This document shows positions 44,105-52,530 of a stretch of DNA of 64,000 nucleotides, piece after piece (within the stretch, counting starts at the first letter, position 1; the number at the start of each line of letters is the position of its first letter). Below the pieces are notes generated by a model. That model was not told the DNA's origin. It made no database searches and saw only the letters and a list, made by a program, of their open reading frames with translations. The position numbers and the translations under genes were made by a program. Source of the DNA: CAYZMS01 sp964479625 (GTDB lineage Bacteria > Bacteroidota > Bacteroidia > Chitinophagales > Saprospiraceae); contig CAYZMS010000005.1 in the NCBI GenBank assembly GCA_964479625.1, positions 1 to 64,000 on the forward strand, given 5' to 3'.

Positions 44105-44128
44105 AGCTCATCAAGATTGTATTCTATT

Positions 44129-44866
44129 GTGTGTACCGTTACCTATGTTCCACAGGCTACTGAATCCGAGCCTGTCTATGTTTTAAGTTCGAACCGGGAT
44201 GAACGGCCTCAGCGGTCAACGCGGGACCTGGACCGGGAAGTGCGGGGCGGCCAGGAGGTCCTTTTTCCGAGGGATGCTGCTGCCGGTGGCACCTGGATCG
44301 CCGTGGCAGATTCGAATCGGGCCATTTGTCTGCTCAACGGTGCTTTCGAACGCCACCATCGCAACCCGCCCTACCGGCTTAGCCGGGGGATCATGGCCCT
44401 AGAGTTTTTCGAATTTGAAAATGTGGCCAGGTTTATCGAAGGGTACGAATTTGAGAATATGGAGCCCTTTACACTAATCGCCCGGGAGCCGGAACATTTT
44501 GAGGAAGTGCGTTGGGATGGGGAAAAGATCCATCAAAAAAAACTGGATCCCGATAAGCGCCACATATGGTCATCGGCTCCTTTGTACGATCCGTCTATGC
44601 AAAAATTGAGGCAACAATGGTTCGAACAATGGGCGAGAAAAGGAGACTTCAGCCTGGCTGCTATACGCGATTTTCACCAAAATGCCGGCGTGGGTGATCC
44701 CTTTATCGATGTGGTCATAGATCGTCTGGGAATTGTTAAGACGGTAAGCACCACGAATATTGTTAATTTTGAGGGTCGAATTGATGTTCATTATCGAGAA
44801 CTGGATCAGCATGCCTACACCACCAAAGCCATCCACCTTAACAATGGCAGAGCGCCGACGTCTTAA
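44129..44866 (+). CDS. NRDE (TANGO2-like) family protein
   Basis: 245 residues with a GTG start at 44129, chosen because the family begins MCT and its Cys2 is thought to be an N-terminal nucleophile; the TTG at 44117 would bury this Cys at position 6. The chain starts MCTVTYVP, then has the family-naming NRDE (residues 22-25 in LSSNRDERPQRS), and GGTWIAVADSNRAICLLNGA near 55-75. NRDE/TANGO2 proteins have an Ntn-hydrolase-like fold and have been tied to heme handling and to lipid metabolism; the role here is unknown. Its last 23 bases overlap the start of the ATP-grasp gene, so they are translationally coupled. Confidence 0.88.
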   Translation: MCTVTYVPQATESEPVYVLSSNRDERPQRSTRDLDREVRGGQEVLFPRDAAAGGTWIAVADSNRAICLLNGAFERHHRNPPYRLSRGIMALEFFEFENVARFIEGYEFENMEPFTLIAREPEHFEEVRWDGEKIHQKKLDPDKRHIWSSAPLYDPSMQKLRQQWFEQWARKGDFSLAAIRDFHQNAGVGDPFIDVVIDRLGIVKTVSTTNIVNFEGRIDVHYRELDQHAYTTKAIHLNNGRAPTS

Positions 44867-45923
44867 TCGCCGCCCCTTCTGGATCAAATTATTGAACTGG
44901 GAATACTGGCCGACACCTGCTTTCTACTGGCCCATGTTATTCATTATGCCCGGGTTGATGCTACGGGCCCGCCACTTCTGTTTCTTTTCGGCCACCAATC
45001 CGGGGATCCTTGCAGGTGGGTTTGGGCTGGAATCCAAGTTTGAAAGTATCCATCGTATACCGGAAGCACATCGGCCGCGTTCAATTCTGGTTCAACCGGA
45101 AGATCAGACCTTGCGTATTGATGAGGCTCTGGAAGCCTCCGGTTTGCATTATCCGCTGATCGTAAAGCCGGATGTAGGTTTTCGGGGATTTTTAGTTCGA
45201 AAGGTCTATTCTCCCCAGGAATTACACGAATACCTGCAACGCTACCATATAACCTTCATTGTTCAGGAATACCTGGATTACCCGAAGGAGTTCGGGGTGT
45301 TTTACCACCGCCTGCCAGGAGCTAAAAAAGGCGACATAACTTCCCTGACCCTCAAAGAGTTTTTACATGTAGTAGGGGATGGTCATTCGACCGTTTATGA
45401 ATTGATCCACCAAAACGAACGAGCCCTGTTGCAACTGGACCGATTGCAGGAGACCCATCAGAAAGACTTTAAGCGCATGCCCGCCAAGGGTGAAAAAGTA
45501 AGACTGGGCGCCGTCGGGAATCACAATAAAGGGACGGCCTTTATCAACGGTAATCCCCTTATCGATGATCAGCTGATCGAAACCTTTGACCTGCTCACCG
45601 CATCACTGGATGGCTTTTACTTCGGCCGTTTCGACTTGAAATGTGAAAGCCTGGAACAATTGAAAAAAGGTAAAAATTTCAAGGTGATCGAAATGAACGG
45701 CGTATTCTCCGAACCCACCCACATTTACGATCAGACCCGCACCAGCTACTGGAAGGCACTTGGGGAGATCATTAGGCATTGGCTCATTGCTTTTCGGATC
45801 GCAGAGGCCAATCGGCGGCGCGGAGCCAGCTACCTTCCCACCAAGGACTTTTTCCAACTGGTACGCGAATTACGGGCGTATCAAAAAAGCGTAAAAGCTG
45901 CAGCTGCTGAAAATTATGAATGA
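44844..45923 (+). CDS. ATP-grasp family protein, unknown substrate
   Basis: 359 residues from the ATG at 44844, which lies inside the end of the NRDE gene; the frame is open from 44760 but the extra residues are the NRDE gene read out of frame. The start is basic (MAERRRLNRRPFW) followed by an aromatic hydrophobic patch (WEYWPTPAFYWPMLFIMPGL), so it may touch the membrane. An ATP-grasp fold is suggested by LIVKPDVGFRGFLVRKVYS, FIVQEYLDYPKEFGVFY, GRFDLKCESLEQ and the Mg-binding-like VIEMNGVFSEPTHIYD. Such enzymes join a carboxylate to an amine or thiol using ATP. The acceptor is not known. Confidence 0.8.
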   Translation: MAERRRLNRRPFWIKLLNWEYWPTPAFYWPMLFIMPGLMLRARHFCFFSATNPGILAGGFGLESKFESIHRIPEAHRPRSILVQPEDQTLRIDEALEASGLHYPLIVKPDVGFRGFLVRKVYSPQELHEYLQRYHITFIVQEYLDYPKEFGVFYHRLPGAKKGDITSLTLKEFLHVVGDGHSTVYELIHQNERALLQLDRLQETHQKDFKRMPAKGEKVRLGAVGNHNKGTAFINGNPLIDDQLIETFDLLTASLDGFYFGRFDLKCESLEQLKKGKNFKVIEMNGVFSEPTHIYDQTRTSYWKALGEIIRHWLIAFRIAEANRRRGASYLPTKDFFQLVRELRAYQKSVKAAAAENYE

Positions 45924-46067
45924 ATGTCCTGAACATCCTTTGTAAAAAAAAGGAGTATTCCAAACAGCCTGCCCAGCGATTTTTTACTTCGGCCGGCTCC
46001 ATGTTTTTAGCTATTGAGCGGCCGTCAAAAAACTAAAACCAATAATTCAACATTTATACCTGTCCAT

Positions 46068-47144
46068 ATGGATGTATTAAGGCCATCCGCCGAAGACCAG
46101 TATACTGACGAACTAAAAGCCCTGGCTGTGCAGGACGACCGGCCGCGGCCGGAAAACTGGCAGCTCTCCCCTTGGGCGGTAGCCACCTATTTGTTGGGGG
46201 GTAAGTTGGCCGATGGTACAGAGATCACCCCAAAGTATTTTGGGCAGCGCCGCCTCATCGAAGTAGCTATCGCTACCCTTGTAACCGACAGAGCCCTGCT
46301 GTTGGTTGGCATCCCGGGAACGGGCAAGACCTGGGTCTCCGAGCACATGGCTGCCGCCATTTCCGGTAGTTCTCGCCTGTTGGTACAGGGCTCGGCTGGA
46401 ATGAGCGAAGATGCCCTGCGCTACGGTTGGAACTACGCCCAACTGCTGGCCAGGGGCCCTTCGGAGGATGCCTTGGTGCCCAGCCCCGTCTTCCATGCCA
46501 TGCAACATGGCAGCATTGTACGGGTGGAGGAACTGACCCGCCTGCCTGCTGAGGTGCAGGACACCCTTATCACTATCCTTTCAGAAAAACTTTTGCCCAT
46601 TCCTGAGTTGAATACCGACCTGCAGGCACGGCGCGGCTTTAACCTCATTGCCACAGCCAATGATCGTGATAAGGGGGTCAATGAACTGTCTAGTGCCCTG
46701 CGCCGCCGTTTCAATACCGTTGTTATGCCTCTGCCAGGAGGACACAAGGAGGAGGTAGAGATCGTACGCACCCGAACCGCCCAACTCGGGCGCCAGTTGG
46801 GGCTACCCGAAAAGACCGAAACAGTGGCTGAGATCACCCGCCTGGTCACTATCTTCCGGGAATTGCGCAGCGGCAAGACCGAAGACGGGCGGCTGCAGCT
46901 CAAATCCCCCTCCGCCACCCTGAGCACGGCCGAGGCCATCAGCGCGATCAACAGTGGCCTGGCTCTGGCTGCCCACTTCGGAGATGGCACCCTCAAAGCT
47001 GCCGACCTGGCCGCCAGCCTCACCGGGGCTATCGTCAAGGACCCTGCGCAGGATGTCAAGGTCTGGCGGGAGTACCTGGAGGTGGTATTGCGTGAACGCA
47101 AAGATTATGAGGATCTCTACCGTGCCTGCAAAGATTTGTTGTAG
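46068..47144 (+). CDS. MoxR-type AAA+ ATPase
   Basis: 358 residues from ATG 46068; a TTG at 46014 could add 18 residues without support. It has Walker A GIPGTGKTW, the MoxR-like GSAGMSEDALRYGWNY region, Walker B-like IVRVEELTRLPAEVQDTL, sensor 1 FNLIATANDRD and an arginine-finger-like SSALRRRFN. MoxR ATPases help assemble or activate other proteins, typically with a VWA-domain partner encoded next door. Here no VWA, SWIM or DUF5682-type partner is adjacent. Its DNA is clearly more G+C-rich, with codons like GCC and CTG, than the flanking A+T-rich genes, hinting at separate history. Confidence 0.92.
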   Translation: MDVLRPSAEDQYTDELKALAVQDDRPRPENWQLSPWAVATYLLGGKLADGTEITPKYFGQRRLIEVAIATLVTDRALLLVGIPGTGKTWVSEHMAAAISGSSRLLVQGSAGMSEDALRYGWNYAQLLARGPSEDALVPSPVFHAMQHGSIVRVEELTRLPAEVQDTLITILSEKLLPIPELNTDLQARRGFNLIATANDRDKGVNELSSALRRRFNTVVMPLPGGHKEEVEIVRTRTAQLGRQLGLPEKTETVAEITRLVTIFRELRSGKTEDGRLQLKSPSATLSTAEAISAINSGLALAAHFGDGTLKAADLAASLTGAIVKDPAQDVKVWREYLEVVLRERKDYEDLYRACKDLL

Positions 47145-47390
47145 ACAACACTTGACCCGAAAGAGATTATTTTTTATTTTACCGCTACGGCACCATTCTA
47201 TTCAAAATCTTGTCGGTTAGCTTTCTATTAAAGCTGGTCGATACCTTCATATTCGGCAAAACCCATAGATTGTTGATTCCTTGCTCTCAGGCGCTTCCCT
47301 GGAGGGTATTCTTCATTTTAGGGTATAAAGGCAATGGCTGCGTATCAGCATGCAACCATTGTTTTTATTCACACTAAACCTGGTTATGTT

Positions 47391-47624
47391 ATGAAGTTTA
47401 TCCAACAATTAGAGCTGCTGGACCGGCTGGATGGACTGATCCACCGACGCAGTACTGGAACTCCTGCACAGCTAGCTCGCCGCCTTAATGTCAGCGAACG
47501 CACAGTTTATAATTTACTGGATGCTATGCGAGCCCTTGGAGCTGAAGTCACCTATTGCCGGGAACGGCAGAGCTACTTCTATGAGTATCGCGTAAGAATA
47601 CAACTAGAAGCTGTTCGCGTATAA
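47391..47624 (+). CDS. Small helix-turn-helix protein
   Basis: 77 residues from ATG 47391 (MKFIQQLELLDRLDGLIHRR); an upstream in-frame ATG at 47334 is possible but less likely. The centre TPAQLARRLNVSERTVYNLL is a helix-turn-helix of the HTH_11/DeoR-like kind, followed by LGAEVTYCRERQSYFYE, which resembles the wing of such domains. Probably a DNA-binding regulator. It sits 104 bases before the first two-cysteine small protein and could control that island; a -7-like box (47674-47681) lies between them. Confidence 0.7.
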   Translation: MKFIQQLELLDRLDGLIHRRSTGTPAQLARRLNVSERTVYNLLDAMRALGAEVTYCRERQSYFYEYRVRIQLEAVRV

Positions 47625-47673
47625 ATTTTTGTAAAAAAAAGAGTGGATGCAAGTTTTTTGCAGTACCTGTTTT

Positions 47674-47681
47674 TATGTTTG
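47674..47681 (+). promoter_or_regulatory. Candidate -7 box TATGTTTG for small-protein island
   Basis: TATGTTTG fits TAnnTTTG exactly, with a TTTTTTG (47654-47660) upstream, but only 13 bases apart where 17-23 is usual. The first small protein gene starts at 47729, giving a leader of about 40 bases. Confidence 0.4.
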
Positions 47682-47728
47682 TAGTGTTGATACGATTTAC
47701 ATTTTAAACTAAACTCAAATTTACAGTT

Positions 47729-47995
47729 ATGAATGTGTTTTTTATTGCAATTTTTGGATTTATGTTAGGTGGTACTCAGCCTAATATGGTGAATAACCCT
47801 ACTATTGAATTAGAAGGTTTCGAAATAGAATATTCAGAAGAATATAAGGACTATACACTTTGTATTTCAGGTGTTGCTACCGCCGGGTCATTGGCAGGAG
47901 CAGGGATTACTATGTGTGCAACAGGGAAAAGCCCTTTGTCCGTGGCTCGCGAGCTGGAACAAAAGATTCGTGAATTGAAACTTCGGGTTAAATAA
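47729..47995 (+). CDS. Small secreted two-cysteine protein 1 (novel family)
   Basis: 88 residues. Hydrophobic signal-like N-terminus (MNVFFIAIFGFMLGG), a short acidic segment (IELEGFEIEYSEEY), then two cysteines 17 residues apart in a probable beta-hairpin (YTLCISGVATAG...GITMCATG) and a charged amphipathic C-terminal helix (VARELEQKIRELKLRVK). The same order is seen in the proteins at 48054 and 51898. No known family is recognised. The two cysteines could form a disulfide outside the cytoplasm. It begins the A+T-rich island with GLPGLI protein and TonB receptor. It could be a secreted effector, a signal or a receptor ligand, but the function is unknown. Confidence 0.65.
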   Translation: MNVFFIAIFGFMLGGTQPNMVNNPTIELEGFEIEYSEEYKDYTLCISGVATAGSLAGAGITMCATGKSPLSVARELEQKIRELKLRVK

Positions 47996-48014
47996 ATCTT
48001 TATTCTAATCATCC

Positions 48015-48038
48015 GAGTGCTGATGTACATCAGCACTC
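48015..48038. promoter_or_regulatory. Perfect 24-bp palindrome between small protein genes
   Basis: GAGTGCTGATGT joined directly to its inverse complement ACATCAGCACTC, lying 19 bases after the stop of small protein 1 and 15 bases before the start of small protein 2. As RNA it would form a strong hairpin next to the second start; as DNA it could be an operator for a dimeric regulator. No T-run follows, so it is not a standard terminator. Confidence 0.55.
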
Positions 48039-48053
48039 CTCAATTATAAAAAT

Positions 48054-48296
48054 ATGTTTGTCTCCAATTTAATATTTGCATCGGTATTAAGTCTATTATC
48101 TTTTACTACTCCTGATCTGAATAATTATGAAATTTCGATAGAGGAAGATAATCATTACAAGGTTTGTATCACTGTTGAATTTGTTCACTCTATAGCTCGT
48201 ATTCCGGTTACTGTGTGCTCAGAAGGAGGTTCCCTGGATGGGGCTTTTGATACAGCGTTAGAAGGGATTAAGAGCATTAGAAAGGCAATTCAATAA
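48054..48296 (+). CDS. Small secreted two-cysteine protein 2 (novel family)
   Basis: 80 residues with the same plan as the protein at 47729: signal-like N-terminus (MFVSNLIFASVLSLLSF), acidic segment (NNYEISIEEDN), two cysteines with 16 residues between in alternating strands (YKVCITVEFVHS...IPVTVCSEGG), then a C-terminal helix (FDTALEGIKSIRKAIQ). The short YxxC-I/T-V pattern at the first cysteine is shared. Its start is 58 bases after the first small protein, with a perfect palindrome between; the GLPGLI gene follows after 91 bases that hold an 8-bp A+T hairpin (48319-48338). Function unknown. Confidence 0.65.
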   Translation: MFVSNLIFASVLSLLSFTTPDLNNYEISIEEDNHYKVCITVEFVHSIARIPVTVCSEGGSLDGAFDTALEGIKSIRKAIQ

Positions 48297-48387
48297 CGAT
48301 TCGTTTTAAAAAGTATTGATTTTATTACCAAATAAAATGCTTTAACTGATATTTTATCAATCGGTCTGTAATTTAAAATTAATTGCT

Positions 48388-49143
48388 ATGCGAATTCTGT
48401 TTTTAATTTTAAGCATTGTCTTTGCCCTCACTATACTAGGGTATTCACAAGTTGTAAAAGTAGATTATTATAAACCAGTAAGTTTTTTCCAAGGACAAAA
48501 AGTAGGAGATGCCCAAAGTTTTGAGTTGATCATCAACAAGAAAGCATCATGTTTTAATTTGGACCCTTATGAAGGTGGAGATGCACTCAATATGGAAACA
48601 CTGGAAGGGCAAATAGATTTTGCTCTTGGGAAGCGATGGCTTTACAAAGAGAATTCCTCTAGGAAGTTATGGGATTATCAGCATGATCTGCAGGAAGAAT
48701 ATTATCTAATCGAAGATGATATGCACCCTATGGAGTGGTCACTTAAGGATTCTACCCGAAAGATCGGCCCCTATTTATGTCAGCTTGCAACCTGTCAATT
48801 TCGGGGACGGGATTATATAGCCTGGTTTACTCCTGAAATTCCCTTGAGTGGAGGCCCATGGAAATTAGGAGGGCTACCCGGTTTGATCCTTGAGGCTTAT
48901 GATTCGAAAAAGGAAGTGGTTTACCTATTTCAGTCGATTAGTGAAACCGAACAGGCTCCTGAAAAACCGGATATAATTGGTAACCAGAAACCAATTTCTC
49001 CTAAAGAATTCAATGAAATTTCCATGAAAGGTTTAAAGAACCAATTTAAAGCAGCAGTAGCTTCGTTTAATGCGGAATCAGATGACTTTGAAATGGATAT
49101 ACAATTTAACTATTTCAACTTCATGGAAAAATTCGATAACTAA
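48388..49143 (+). CDS. GLPGLI family (Porph_ging) exported protein
   Basis: 251 residues. Signal peptide (RILFLILSIVFALTILGYSQ). The name-giving motif occurs as GGPWKLGGLPGLILEAYDSK near residue 155, preceded by DYIAWFTPEIPLSGG, both typical of this Bacteroidota-only family whose role is not known. It should be periplasmic or on the outer membrane. Its stop overlaps the start of the TonB-dependent receptor by one base (TAATG), so the two are translationally coupled, a pairing known from other Bacteroidota genomes. Confidence 0.92.
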   Translation: MRILFLILSIVFALTILGYSQVVKVDYYKPVSFFQGQKVGDAQSFELIINKKASCFNLDPYEGGDALNMETLEGQIDFALGKRWLYKENSSRKLWDYQHDLQEEYYLIEDDMHPMEWSLKDSTRKIGPYLCQLATCQFRGRDYIAWFTPEIPLSGGPWKLGGLPGLILEAYDSKKEVVYLFQSISETEQAPEKPDIIGNQKPISPKEFNEISMKGLKNQFKAAVASFNAESDDFEMDIQFNYFNFMEKFDN

Positions 49144-51860
49144 TGAGGAGGTATATCAGAAACATAGTTTGGCTGATCGGACTGCTTTTCGGAGTTTTTC
49201 TTTTCCCCCAGCAAGCCATTAGCCAATCCACTAAAGTGGTGAAGGGAGAGGTAAGCAGTTCCGAAGGAGAAAAGCTGGTGTTTGCAAATGTATTGCTCTA
49301 TGGTGGGGCGGATAACCAACTAATCGCCTTTGCCGTAACCGATGAAACCGGACGCTACCAGCTTGAAGCTGATGTTCCGGTGGATAGTTATCGCCTGATC
49401 ACCTCTTCGTTGGGCTATGTTTCCGATACCCTTCTCATTGAATGGCAGCAGCTATTTCCAGTTATTACCCAGCATATTCAACTCCGGCCTGCCAATTTTG
49501 AACTGGAAGAAGTGACCATAAAAGATTATAAAATACCTTATAAGATCGATGGGGATACGACGGAATTCCAGGCCGATTTTTACGCAAGGGGTGATGAAAA
49601 AGTAGTGGAAGACCTGGTTCGAAATATGCCTGGTGTAGAAATTAAAGATAACGGCTCGATTTTTTACAAGGAAAAACGGGTAGAACGAGTCTTGATCGAA
49701 GAGGATGATTTAATGGGGCAGCGCTATGTTTTGGGTACCCGAAGCATGAATGTAGAATACGTCGATAAAATACAATTCATCGATCATTATCAGGAAAATC
49801 ATCTGCTCCATAACATCAAGGAATCGGAAGAATTGGTAATGAATATAAAAGTTAAAAAAGACCGAAAAAAGTTTGTTTTTGGTAATGCCGAAGTGGGGGT
49901 AGGTATTCCAAATCGATACACAGCCGAGGCCAACCTTTACAGTTTATATGGTGATCACAAAGGTATGTTGGTAGGACGAGCGAATAATTTGGGCGACTCG
50001 AATCTCTCCCTGCATTCCTTGTTAGAGCAAGGCTCATTAGTTAACCGGCCTTATGAATATCAGCGACCGGCTCGGTATTGGACGCATTTGGAACCTTTTG
50101 TTCCTTTTGAATTAAACCCCATAGATTACCAGGATCACCGAATGGAATTTGGAGCCAATAACCTGATCCTCAATCCAAGCGACAATTTAAAGATCAAGTC
50201 TTACGCCTTGATCTACGGCGAGGGAATTGGATTAGAGACTGGTAGTTTTTTTCGGGACCTCGTTTTGGGGGATGATTTTTCCATAGCTGAAAATACACAA
50301 TTCCATAGCGATAGCTGGGGTGGGGAATGGAAATTGGAAGCTACTCTGCAATTGAATGATAAATCGAACCTTAAATATCAGGGTGTTTTAACGCAATTGA
50401 ATGAAAATGAACGGTCTGAAGTTATTACCATTCAAGACTCCACTATTTTCGAGTTGCCACAATTTGCCCGGAAAAAGGATCGTCAGGATAAGCATGCGAT
50501 CAATTGGGTGTATAAATTAAGAGAACGTATGGCTCTGGTTACCGACCTCACGTATTTTCGGGATACCCGTAACCAGGCTTTCTCTTTTCCCCTGGTAGCA
50601 GGAAATAATTTGTTTGAGGAAGTTGCCGGAGATAGTCTGCACCAGCAAACACGTCATCGGACAGAGGATGTCGATTTTCATATTGGCCTTTTCGGCACCA
50701 GGGGGAAGGGTAAATTTTCTGCTTCCTTTGTAGCACGTTGGGAAAGTGATCAACTGAACAATCAATTGAGCAGTAGGGAAGGGGAAATCGAGCCTCCTTC
50801 CGAGCAACCCAACTTATTCAATGATTGGTTCTTTTCCCGTCAACGCATTGGAATTACTGGAGGTTGGCAGCAGGAGTCCAAATCCCTGGAATGGAAAGTG
50901 GATGGAGAAATTGGCCGTTATAAGCCTTTACAAGCAGACGGCTTAGAGAATACCGATCAGGAACAAACCTACTTAAACCTAAGTCTGGATGGAAGCAAGA
51001 AGTTGGGTCGTTTGTTTTCATTGGGCTTGGGTTACAACTATGAGCAGAATTTCCTGGATTTTGATGACTTAATTCCAATTACCCTTTTCACCTCCTACCG
51101 GAATCTTTCAACAGGAACAGGAGCATGGAGCCGAATGCCTGGACAAAATCTTTTCGGACGGCTTAGCTTCAATAATAAAAGGGCACTATTGCAATCTTAT
51201 CTTTTTTTGAATTGGAACCGTCAAAGACAAGCTGTGGGGAGCCGGTACGGGTACATCGGTCTTTACGCAGTCAACCAACACTTATTGCTTGGCCAGGGAG
51301 ATCACTTGACAGCCAGTATTGGCTTGGATAAGTTTTTTGCCGACTGGTCCACCAACTTTGGACTGAATTTCAATTACACTTTTTCCAATAATCCCTTCCT
51401 CAATGCATCAGAGGAGGAAATTTATTCCAGTAACCACCTATTCAGATCGGAAGTTTCGTTTACAAGCGCATTCGATGGAGCACTGAATTTCAAATTGACT
51501 GGAGAAGGGCAGTGGTCCTTTTTTCAAACGACTGAAACGACTAAAGGTGGTTTTAATGCGAATCAACGCTATTTTATTAATTATAACTTGCTTTGGAAGC
51601 CTGTTTCGAAATTAAACTTTAAAGGCCGACTTCGCCAAGTTATTACTGATAATGTTAATGCCCCCGTTCAGGTGTTTTATTTCACTAACATTCAAGCTCA
51701 ATATGACTATAGACCCTGGCTCCAATTTGTAGTTGAGATTAACAATCTGGTCAACACCGGAAGCTACAATATGGAGCAATTAGGGGGTACAGGTTATCAA
51801 CTCTCAAGGGTAGAACTTAACCCGCGATTTATCGTGTTCAAACTGGCTACCCGAATCTAA
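49143..51860 (+). CDS. TonB-dependent receptor-like protein paired with GLPGLI
   Basis: 905 residues. Signal peptide (IVWLIGLLFGVFLFPQQAIS), carboxypeptidase-regulatory-like domain (about 34-120, KVVKGEVSSSEGEKLVFANV), a plug-like region (about 125-235, VEDLVRNMPGVEIKDNGSI, RVLIEEDDLMGQRYVLGT) and an outer-membrane barrel with final strands VELNPRFIVFKLATRI. The plug is shorter and less canonical than in SusC-type receptors (no clear GANS/NVTI segment). The start codon overlaps the GLPGLI stop. The two small two-cysteine genes lie upstream and a third follows 37 bases after its stop, so the small proteins may be its cargo, ligand or modulators. Confidence 0.88.
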   Translation: MRRYIRNIVWLIGLLFGVFLFPQQAISQSTKVVKGEVSSSEGEKLVFANVLLYGGADNQLIAFAVTDETGRYQLEADVPVDSYRLITSSLGYVSDTLLIEWQQLFPVITQHIQLRPANFELEEVTIKDYKIPYKIDGDTTEFQADFYARGDEKVVEDLVRNMPGVEIKDNGSIFYKEKRVERVLIEEDDLMGQRYVLGTRSMNVEYVDKIQFIDHYQENHLLHNIKESEELVMNIKVKKDRKKFVFGNAEVGVGIPNRYTAEANLYSLYGDHKGMLVGRANNLGDSNLSLHSLLEQGSLVNRPYEYQRPARYWTHLEPFVPFELNPIDYQDHRMEFGANNLILNPSDNLKIKSYALIYGEGIGLETGSFFRDLVLGDDFSIAENTQFHSDSWGGEWKLEATLQLNDKSNLKYQGVLTQLNENERSEVITIQDSTIFELPQFARKKDRQDKHAINWVYKLRERMALVTDLTYFRDTRNQAFSFPLVAGNNLFEEVAGDSLHQQTRHRTEDVDFHIGLFGTRGKGKFSASFVARWESDQLNNQLSSREGEIEPPSEQPNLFNDWFFSRQRIGITGGWQQESKSLEWKVDGEIGRYKPLQADGLENTDQEQTYLNLSLDGSKKLGRLFSLGLGYNYEQNFLDFDDLIPITLFTSYRNLSTGTGAWSRMPGQNLFGRLSFNNKRALLQSYLFLNWNRQRQAVGSRYGYIGLYAVNQHLLLGQGDHLTASIGLDKFFADWSTNFGLNFNYTFSNNPFLNASEEEIYSSNHLFRSEVSFTSAFDGALNFKLTGEGQWSFFQTTETTKGGFNANQRYFINYNLLWKPVSKLNFKGRLRQVITDNVNAPVQVFYFTNIQAQYDYRPWLQFVVEINNLVNTGSYNMEQLGGTGYQLSRVELNPRFIVFKLATRI

Positions 51861-51897
51861 ATGGCATTTATTTTTTCACTTATAAATTTTGATAATT

Positions 51898-52269
51898 ATG
51901 AAAACTATGATCAAAACACTTTTTCTGGGCTTCTTCAGCCTTTTGTTTACAGCGATTAGTGTTCAGGCAAATGACCTCCAGGACTTAAATGCTGAGTCGA
52001 TAATGGTTAGCGATGCCAACAAAATTACCATCGACCTAGCTCTGGATATCGACACTCCCGAGAACACGCAGCACTCCGATAAAATTATGAACGACCTGCT
52101 CAATGCTCTTGGACAATACGAGGATCTGGAATGCACCATTACTGTTACTTTGAATGTAGGTGTCCCGGTGTTTGGAGGTTCTGTTTCCTTGACGATCAGT
52201 GGTGACTGTGATGAAGTGGTTGCAGAAGCTGCCAAACAATATGAAGAACTAAAGAAGAAATTTCAATAA
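51898..52269 (+). CDS. Small secreted two-cysteine protein 3 (novel family)
   Basis: 123 residues from ATG 51898 (a TTG at 51889 would add three). Clear Sec signal peptide (MIKTLFLGFFSLLFTAISVQA) and a longer acidic middle (LALDIDTPENTQHSDKIMND) before the shared part: two cysteines 24 residues apart in strongly alternating strands (LECTITVTLNVGVPVFGGSV, SLTISGDC) and a C-terminal helix (VAEAAKQYEELKKKFQ). It resembles the proteins at 47729 and 48054 in order and pattern rather than in residue identity. It is last in the island and is followed at once by a strong terminator. Function unknown. Confidence 0.65.
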   Translation: MKTMIKTLFLGFFSLLFTAISVQANDLQDLNAESIMVSDANKITIDLALDIDTPENTQHSDKIMNDLLNALGQYEDLECTITVTLNVGVPVFGGSVSLTISGDCDEVVAEAAKQYEELKKKFQ

Positions 52270-52276
52270 TCCACCT

Positions 52277-52306
52277 TCCCCCTCCTTTCCGGAGGGGGAT
52301 TTTTTA
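52277..52306 (+). terminator. Intrinsic terminator of the small-protein island
   Basis: CCCCCTCC (52278-52285) and GGAGGGGG (52291-52298) form an 8-bp G+C stem with a 5-base loop, followed by ATTTTTTATT. It begins 8 bases after the stop of small protein 3, marking the end of the island transcript. Confidence 0.85.
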
Positions 52307-52530
52307 TTCCAAAATTGATATTTTTACGCTTTAAATGGTGTCCTCTGAAAACTTGAAAGAACCCTTCCTAAAGATATCCATCGGGCCTGGTTTTAAGAAG
52401 GCTAACAGGAGGTTCAAAACCTTTTAGTTATTCCCACAGGGATTACAGTTTACGGGTTACAAGGCCCTGACCCAGGAGCCTCCCAAAAACAAATCCAATT
52501 TCTTTAATTTATAACCCCTTCTTCTTTACC

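Noticed and set aside
47654..47681. A common TTTG-N13-TAnnTTTG promoter type in this genome
   Set aside because: The same short spacing turns up before carB and the small-protein island, but other -7-like boxes (6754, 37768) lack it, so it may be chance.
47729..48296. Lanthipeptide or double-glycine bacteriocin precursors
   Set aside because: The small proteins start with hydrophobic signal-like stretches, are long (80-88 residues), and no LanB/LanC, peptidase-ABC or modification gene is nearby; the GG in the first protein lies in the hydrophobic part, not in a leader of the known type.
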